Below, in pieces: positions 15,254 through 19,986 of a DNA stretch of 19,986 bases. The position numbers were made by a program, and so were the translations under genes. Position 1 is the first letter of the stretch. Each line of letters starts with the position of its first letter. Source of the stretch: Eubacterium sp. UBA3782. Its GTDB lineage: Bacteria; Bacillota; Clostridia; Lachnospirales; Lachnospiraceae. The notes beneath the pieces were generated by a model. It ran no database searches, was not told the origin of the DNA, and saw only the letters and a list, made by a program, of their open reading frames with translations. The DNA lies in the NCBI GenBank assembly GCA_002368795.1, contig DFFG01000039.1, positions 1 to 19,986 on the forward strand. Direction: 5' to 3'.

Positions 15254-15302
15254 AAGCTGCCTCTCTGCTGTTGTCCATGACACAGCGCATTTGTGATCAT
15301 TA

Positions 15303-16061
15303 TCAGAATTGCAGGTCAATATCCAGTTCTACCGGACAGTGGTCCGATCCAAATATATCCGTGAGGATCTTCGCATCCCGGATCTGATCCCTGACTGCAT
15401 TGGAGGTCAGGAAATAATCGATCCGCCAGCCGGCATTCTTTTCTCTGGCCTTAAAGCGGTAGGACCACCAGGAGTACTCCACCCGATCCGGGTAGAGATA
15501 CCGGTAGGTATCCGTAAAGCCCGCCCCAAGAAGCGTGGAAAACTTCTCCCTCTCTTCATCGGTAAAGCCGGCGTTTCTGCGGTTGGTTTTCGGGTTTTTG
15601 ATATCGATCTCCTCGTGTGCGACATTCATATCGCCGCAGACGATCACCGGTTTTGTCTGGGAAAGCCGCACAAGATAAGCCCGGAAATCATCCTCCCAGG
15701 TCATCCGGTAATCCAGACGCTTCAGTCCCTCCTGGGAATTTGGCGTATAGACCGTGATCAGGTAGAATTCCGGATACTCCAGGGTGATGACCCGTCCTTC
15801 GTGATCATGCTCTTCAATGCCAATGCCCATAGAAACGTTCAGGGGTTCTTTTTTTGCAAACACGGCAGTACCGGAATATCCCTTCTTTTCCGCGTAATTC
15901 CAGAAGGAATGCCAGCCTTCGGGGGCAAAATCGATCTGTCCCTCCTGCAGTTTGCTCTCCTGAATGCAGAAAATATCTGCATCCACCTCCTTGAAAAAGG
16001 TCTCAAATCCCTTGCCGACACAGGCGCGCAGCCCGTTCACATTCCAGGATATCAGTTTCAA
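15303..16061 (-). CDS. xth: Exodeoxyribonuclease III / AP endonuclease
   Basis: Cuts DNA at abasic sites and removes 3'-blocking groups during base excision repair. 252 residues, the length of Bacillus-type ExoA. Active-site motifs are complete: ISWNVNGLRA (4-13), IQESK with Glu35, GDMNVAHEEID (Asp and Asn), WWSYR, and the C-terminal GSDHCPVELD. The start is TTG at 16061-16059, with GGAGG 8 nt upstream; this makes the protein begin MKLISWNVNG. The reading frame continues upstream inside the decarboxylase gene, but that extension has no family similarity. The TTG overlaps the decarboxylase TGA in a TTGA arrangement, so translation is probably coupled. Confidence 0.97.
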   Translation of the reverse strand: MKLISWNVNGLRACVGKGFETFFKEVDADIFCIQESKLQEGQIDFAPEGWHSFWNYAEKKGYSGTAVFAKKEPLNVSMGIGIEEHDHEGRVITLEYPEFYLITVYTPNSQEGLKRLDYRMTWEDDFRAYLVRLSQTKPVIVCGDMNVAHEEIDIKNPKTNRRNAGFTDEEREKFSTLLGAGFTDTYRYLYPDRVEYSWWSYRFKAREKNAGWRIDYFLTSNAVRDQIRDAKILTDIFGSDHCPVELDIDLQF

Positions 16062-17539
16062 TCTGTCTTCCTCCCCTCCGGCAGCTGCACGGCCCGTATC
16101 GTTTCCAGCCCCTCGTCCTCCACACCGTGAAAGACCGCTCCAAGGTCCCGGTACCGCAGCAGAAGTTCTGCCGTTTTTGTTGTAATCATCTCGCCGGGGC
16201 ATACAAGCGGTATACCCGGCGGATATGGGATCACACTTTCCGCTGCCGTCATACCGGCTGCCTCGCAAAGCGGAACGGCTGTGCTCTCTGCGTACCAGGC
16301 CTCTCTGGGTGTCATCCGCATTTCCGGCTGCAGATCCTGCCCTTCGATCTTCTGCCTGCCGCTGCCCCATCCGGCCGTCTCCTTCTTATCCTCCATAAGG
16401 ATCTGCCCTACGGCATCCGCCAGTGCGTCCGCATCCTCTGCTGTATTTGCCCAGGTAACCACACAGACCAGATTTTCTGTATCAGCCATCTCCATGCTGA
16501 TCCCAAAGCGGCGGTAGATCTCATCCTTTAAGGCATAGCCGCTCCAGCCTCTGTCTGCCGCGGAAAACACCACCCGCAGGAGATCCTGCTGCTGATCCCC
16601 GGTCTGCAGCACCTCCACGCCTGGGATATCCGACAGCCGTCTGCAAAGACGCCCTGCGATCTGCGCCGCCGCGCCGACCATCTCCCGCCCTCTTGCCGCT
16701 GCCATATGCCGGGCACCATCAAGGGCTGCCATCAATACATAGCTCGGGCTGCTGCTCATCACCATCTTCAGGGCGTCATCCAGCCTCCGCCCGGAAAGCC
16801 GTCCTCCCTCCTGCTGCCGGTACAGCAGCAGAGAGCTCTGGGTCATGCTACCACCGGTTTTGTGCATGCTGAGAGCCGCGGCATCTGCCCCCTGCGCGAT
16901 GGCGCCTTCCGGAAGCAGAGCGCTTCCAAAATACAGATGGCTGCCATGGGCTTCATCCACCAGCAGGGCTGCGCCGTGTCTGTGGCAGATCTCTGCGATC
17001 TTACGGATATCGCTGCAGATCCCGTAATAGGTCGGGCTAGTGATGATCACGGCCCGGATCTCCGGGTCCGCAGTAAGGGCTTCCTCCACCGTCTCGGGCC
17101 GCACCGCACCGAAAATGTTCCATTCATCCATATATTCGGGAAGGATCCACACCGGGACTGCACCTGACAGGACCATGCCCATAAGGACCGACTTGTGACA
17201 GTTCCTGGCAGCGAGGATCTTCTCTCCCGGCTTTACCGCAGCCAGGATCATCGCCTCGTTGCCGCAGGTCGTACCGTTGACCAGAAACCAGCACCTGTCC
17301 GCGCCAAAAAAGGAAGCGGCCAGCATCTGCGCGTCCCTTATCGCCCCCTCCGGATGATGCAGATCATCCAGGCCGTCGGTCTCGGTAAGGTCCGCAGCAA
17401 ATACCCCGGAGCCCAGAAGCTCCAGGGTCCGTTCATCCACTCCCTGCGCCCCGCGGTGCGCGGGAATGCAGAAGTAGGGGCGGCTGCCTGCAGAAAACTG
17501 TTCGATTGCATCGATTACAGGGGTAAGATCCTGATCCAT
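16058..17539 (-). CDS. Orn/Lys/Arg decarboxylase family PLP enzyme
   Basis: Fold-type I PLP enzyme of the short Firmicutes group that includes Bacillus SpeA and YaaO; likely a basic amino-acid decarboxylase for polyamine or cadaverine synthesis. 493 residues. N-terminal PAHRGAQG and LTETDGLDDLHHPEGAI; NGTTCGNEAMI (88-98); SPTYYG (168-173); VDEAHG with Asp195 facing the pyridine nitrogen; SMHKTGGSMTQSS with Lys227 as Schiff-base lysine; C-terminal domain with MTPREAWYAE and YPPGIPLVCPGE. No N-terminal wing domain, unlike the large enterobacterial enzymes. Arginine, lysine and ornithine cannot be told apart from sequence alone. The ATG at 17539 has AGGA about 8 nt upstream, supplied by an 11-bp repeat of the start region. 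It overlaps xth by 4 nt. No convincing promoter lies between it and the ilvE terminator. Confidence 0.9.
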   Translation of the reverse strand: MDQDLTPVIDAIEQFSAGSRPYFCIPAHRGAQGVDERTLELLGSGVFAADLTETDGLDDLHHPEGAIRDAQMLAASFFGADRCWFLVNGTTCGNEAMILAAVKPGEKILAARNCHKSVLMGMVLSGAVPVWILPEYMDEWNIFGAVRPETVEEALTADPEIRAVIITSPTYYGICSDIRKIAEICHRHGAALLVDEAHGSHLYFGSALLPEGAIAQGADAAALSMHKTGGSMTQSSLLLYRQQEGGRLSGRRLDDALKMVMSSSPSYVLMAALDGARHMAAARGREMVGAAAQIAGRLCRRLSDIPGVEVLQTGDQQQDLLRVVFSAADRGWSGYALKDEIYRRFGISMEMADTENLVCVVTWANTAEDADALADAVGQILMEDKKETAGWGSGRQKIEGQDLQPEMRMTPREAWYAESTAVPLCEAAGMTAAESVIPYPPGIPLVCPGEMITTKTAELLLRYRDLGAVFHGVEDEGLETIRAVQLPEGRKTD

Positions 17540-17583
17540 TGTCCGTCCTGATCCATGGTTGTATTAAATATTAGTAAAGATGC

Positions 17584-17618
17584 ATAAAAAATAAGGGAAT
17601 CCTGTCCCAGGATTCCCT
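17584..17618 (-). terminator. Intrinsic terminator of ilvE
   Basis: AGGGAATCCTG (17594-17604) and CAGGATTCCCT (17608-17618) form a perfect 11-bp stem with a 3-nt loop, followed on the minus strand by TTATTTTTTAT. It lies about 70 nt after the ilvE stop. Confidence 0.92.
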
Positions 17619-17685
17619 AAATCATAACATTAATTACATATTTTCGCAATCACGCGCATCGGAAAAGTGCAGTTTTCGAAAGCGC

Positions 17686-18708
17686 TTAGCGGATCTCGTG
17701 GATCCAGCCTTCCGGTGCCTCGAGACGGCCCATCTGGATGCCGGTAAGGGTATCGTACAGCTTCTTTGTGACCGGTCCCATCTCTTCCATGCCGCTGGGG
17801 ATATCGATCTCCTTGCCATGGTCAAAGATCTTGCCGACCGGGCTGATGACTGCAGCCGTACCGCAAAGACCACACTCAGCGAAATCCTTTACCTCCTCAA
17901 AGAGGACCTCTCTGTGCTCCACCTTCATGCCGAGAATGTGCTCCGCCACATAGCAGATCGAGCGGCGGGTGATCGACGGAAGGATCGAGTCAGACTTCGG
18001 AGTAACGAGGGTGCCGTCCTTTGTGATGAAGATAAAGTTGGCGCCGCCGGTCTCCTCGACCTTTGTCCGGCTGGCTGCATCCAGGTACATGTTCTCGGCA
18101 AAGCCTTCCTCATGTGCCTTTACGATGGGATACAGGCTCATCGCATAGTTGAGGCCTGCCTTGATATTGCCTGTGCCGTTTGGCGCAGCGCGGTCATAGT
18201 CAGAGACCTTGATCACGATGGGCTTTGCGCCGCCCTTGAAATACGGGCCGACCGGCGTTACAAACATCCGGAACTGATACTCTTCTGCCGGCTTAACACC
18301 GATGACAGGGTTGCTTCCAAACATATAGGGTCGGATGTACAGTGTCGCACCGGAACCATAAGGCGGAACCCAGTCTCTGTTTGCCGCAACGACCTTCTCT
18401 ACCGCTTCAAGGAAGCGCTCCTTCGGGAATACGGGCATCTCCAGCCGCTTGCAGGAATCGATCATTCTTTCTGCGTTGAGGTCCGGACGGAAGGTAACGA
18501 TCCGGCCATCCTCTGTGGTGTAGGCCTTCAGACCTTCAAAACAGGTCTGTGCATACTGCAGTACACCTGCACACTCGCTGATCACGACCTTATCGTCAGC
18601 CGTAAGCTCACCGTCATCCCATTTGCCGTCTTTAAAATTAGAGACATAGCGGTAATCTGTTTTTACATATCCAAATCCCAGATTGCCCCAGTCAAGATCC
18701 TTTGCCAT
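17686..18708 (-). CDS. ilvE: Branched-chain amino acid aminotransferase
   Basis: Class IV PLP aminotransferase that exchanges amino groups between glutamate and the keto acids of leucine, isoleucine and valine. 340 residues, of the longer BCAT group. Landmarks: QTCFEGLKAY (54-63), FRPDLNAERM (73-82), YIRPYMFG (124-131), GNIKAGLNYA with Schiff-base Lys183, VEETGGANFIF (217-227) and CGTAAVISPVGKI (282-294). The reading frame runs 14 codons further upstream, but ATG at 18708-18706 has CAGGAGG 8 nt upstream and gives the usual MAKDLDWGNLGFGY start. It is a single-gene transcript with promoter at 18742-18769 and terminator at 17584-17618. The leader is too short for a T-box. Confidence 0.97.
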   Translation of the reverse strand: MAKDLDWGNLGFGYVKTDYRYVSNFKDGKWDDGELTADDKVVISECAGVLQYAQTCFEGLKAYTTEDGRIVTFRPDLNAERMIDSCKRLEMPVFPKERFLEAVEKVVAANRDWVPPYGSGATLYIRPYMFGSNPVIGVKPAEEYQFRMFVTPVGPYFKGGAKPIVIKVSDYDRAAPNGTGNIKAGLNYAMSLYPIVKAHEEGFAENMYLDAASRTKVEETGGANFIFITKDGTLVTPKSDSILPSITRRSICYVAEHILGMKVEHREVLFEEVKDFAECGLCGTAAVISPVGKIFDHGKEIDIPSGMEEMGPVTKKLYDTLTGIQMGRLEAPEGWIHEIR

Positions 18709-18741
18709 CTGTTTGTCCTCCTGTAATGATCTACAGCTGCT

Positions 18742-18769
18742 ATTATACACCCGTTTTTTGCTTTTTAAA
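18742..18769 (-). promoter_or_regulatory. Probable ilvE promoter
   Basis: Perfect -10 TATAAT (18747-18742) with a weak -35 TTTAAA (18769-18764) at 16 nt spacing. A CCGTTT/AAACGG inverted repeat (18751-18756 and 18767-18772) overlaps the spacer and -35 and could be a protein-binding site. The leuS-ilvE gap shows no clear leuS terminator. Confidence 0.5.
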
Positions 18770-18842
18770 CGGAAAAAGATACATTTTTTCGTATTTTTTC
18801 TGTTTGTCGGGAAAATTTATTCTGCAGCTGTTCAGACGCCGC

Positions 18843-19986
18843 TTATTTCTGCACGATGTTGATCATGCGGCCCGGCACATAGATCTCCTTGACGATCGTT
18901 CCGGTCAGACGGTCCTTCATGGCCTCCTTGGCCTGGGCGATCGCATCCTCTTTGGAGATATCTGCGGGAACCGAGATCTTGCCTCTGGTCTTGCCATTGA
19001 TGGAGACAGGGATCTCGATGCTATCCTCCTTCATGGCCTCCTCGTCAAAGACCGGCCACTGGGAATGGAAGATGCTGTCGGTATGGCCGTACTGCTCCCA
19101 TACTTCCTCGGCAATGTGCGGTGCAAAGGGTGCCAGCAGCTGGGCAAAGGTCTCAATGGTCTCCTTGTCGATGCCGCCCTCCTTGCGGGCAAGCTCGATC
19201 AGCTTGTTGTTGTACTCCATGAAGGCAGACACGACGGTGTTCAGGCTGAAGCTGTCCAGACGGTTCGTTACCACGGCGACCATCTGGTGGCGGATACGGA
19301 TCATCTCTCTGGTCGGCTTCGTTCCGGCATCCTTTGCATCCATGGCCAGTGTCCAGAACCGGCGGAGGAAACGGTTGACGCCGTCGATGCCGCGGTCATC
19401 CCACTCGGCATCCAGTTCCGGCGGTCCGACAAACATCTCGTAGAGACGCAGGGAATCGCAGCCATACTCCTCGACCAGATCGTCGGGGGATACGACATTG
19501 CCCTTGGATTTGCTCATCTTGATGCCGTTCTTGCCGGTGATCATGCCCTGGTTGAACAGCTTGGTGAAGGGCTCGTCAAAGTCCACTACGCCGATATCAT
19601 ACAGGAACTTGGTGTAGAAGCGGGAATACAGAAGGTGCAGGACCGCATGCTCTACGCCGCCGATGTACATATCCACGGGCAGATACCGGTCTGCCTTCTC
19701 TCTGGATACCAGCTCCTGATCGTTTTTGCTGTCCACATAGCGCAGGAAGTACCAGGAGGAACCTGCCCACTGGGGCATGGTGTTTGTCTCTCTCTTTGCC
19801 GGTGCTCCGCACTCCGGGCAGGTACAGTTGACCCAGGAATCGATGGCAGCCAGCGGTGACTCGCCGGTTCCCGTGGGCTCATACCGCTCGACATCCGGCA
19901 GCTCCAGAGGAAGCTGGTCCTCGGGCACGGCAACATTGCCGCAGTTCGGGCAGTGGATGATCGGGATCGGCTCGCCCCAGTAGCGC
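18843..19986 (-). CDS. leuS: Leucyl-tRNA synthetase, C-terminal part, runs off the window
   Basis: Charges tRNA-Leu with leucine. About 380 codons of the 3' part are present; the frame continues past base 19986 with RYWGEPIPI at the edge. Two CxxC pairs (CPNCG and CPECG) form the zinc-binding insertion. The class I catalytic core ends with GGVEHAVLHLLYSRF and the KMSKSKGN signature (19498-19521). An anticodon-binding helical domain follows (about 19400-19080; APFAPHIAEEVWEQYG), then the C-terminal domain with INGKTRGKISVP, ending IVQK. Everything expected of an intact bacterial LeuRS is present. Its promoter lies outside the window. Confidence 0.97.
   Translation of the reverse strand, partial: RYWGEPIPIIHCPNCGNVAVPEDQLPLELPDVERYEPTGTGESPLAAIDSWVNCTCPECGAPAKRETNTMPQWAGSSWYFLRYVDSKNDQELVSREKADRYLPVDMYIGGVEHAVLHLLYSRFYTKFLYDIGVVDFDEPFTKLFNQGMITGKNGIKMSKSKGNVVSPDDLVEEYGCDSLRLYEMFVGPPELDAEWDDRGIDGVNRFLRRFWTLAMDAKDAGTKPTREMIRIRHQMVAVVTNRLDSFSLNTVVSAFMEYNNKLIELARKEGGIDKETIETFAQLLAPFAPHIAEEVWEQYGHTDSIFHSQWPVFDEEAMKEDSIEIPVSINGKTRGKISVPADISKEDAIAQAKEAMKDRLTGTIVKEIYVPGRMINIVQK

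Noticed and set aside
16062..16370. A 103-codon N-terminal extension of xth
   Set aside because: It overlaps the decarboxylase coding sequence in another frame and has no similarity to the nuclease family; the TTG at 16061 has a proper ribosome-binding site.
18709..18842. T-box or leucine attenuator before ilvE
   Set aside because: The expected leader is under 40 nt, too short for a T-box, and no leader peptide or antiterminator pair is visible.

Overview
The window is a gene-dense, roughly 55% GC piece of ordinary chromosome. Gene content and order suggest a Clostridia-type Firmicute, probably Lachnospiraceae; that is inferred from protein family flavour and Firmicutes-style Shine-Dalgarno sites, not from a marker gene. 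All protein genes lie on the minus strand, so transcription runs from high to low coordinates. The only clear plus-strand gene is a tRNA-Leu. I see no insertion sequence, prophage, CRISPR array, toxin-antitoxin pair or defence island.

Layout in order of transcription (right to left):
- 19986-18843: 3' half of leuS.
- 18708-17686: ilvE with its own promoter and a strong intrinsic terminator.
- 17539-13397: a tight cluster of an Orn/Lys/Arg-type PLP decarboxylase, xth (4-nt overlap with it) and a GlgX-like GH13 protein.
- 13301-11385: a DUF5662 protein and aspartokinase lysC, 3 nt apart.
- 11318-5691: the conserved pyrH-frr-uppS-cdsA-dxr-rseP operon, with an extended -10 promoter and an intrinsic terminator.
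- 5345-5428 (plus): tRNA-Leu(AAG), transcribed divergently from sbcD and with its own terminator.
- 5158-813: sbcD-sbcC, followed by a ~220-bp imperfect palindrome.
- 431-1: 5' part of prfC, with its own promoter.

The pyrH operon links nucleotide supply (UMP kinase), ribosome recycling, isoprenoid precursor synthesis (Dxr), the lipid carrier for cell-wall synthesis (UppS), phospholipid synthesis (CdsA) and intramembrane proteolysis (RseP). SbcC and SbcD form one nuclease complex. LysC and IlvE serve amino-acid metabolism.

The most interesting points are: (1) the GH13 protein keeps its fold and region IV but has lost the nucleophile Asp, the acid/base Glu and the region I Asp and Asn-His, so it is probably a pseudoenzyme or works differently; (2) the palindrome between sbcC and prfC, whose outer block recurs in the rseP terminator and may mark a dispersed repeat family; (3) a tRNA-Leu with an A34 (AAG) anticodon, uncommon in bacteria. 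I found no convincing new multi-gene system.
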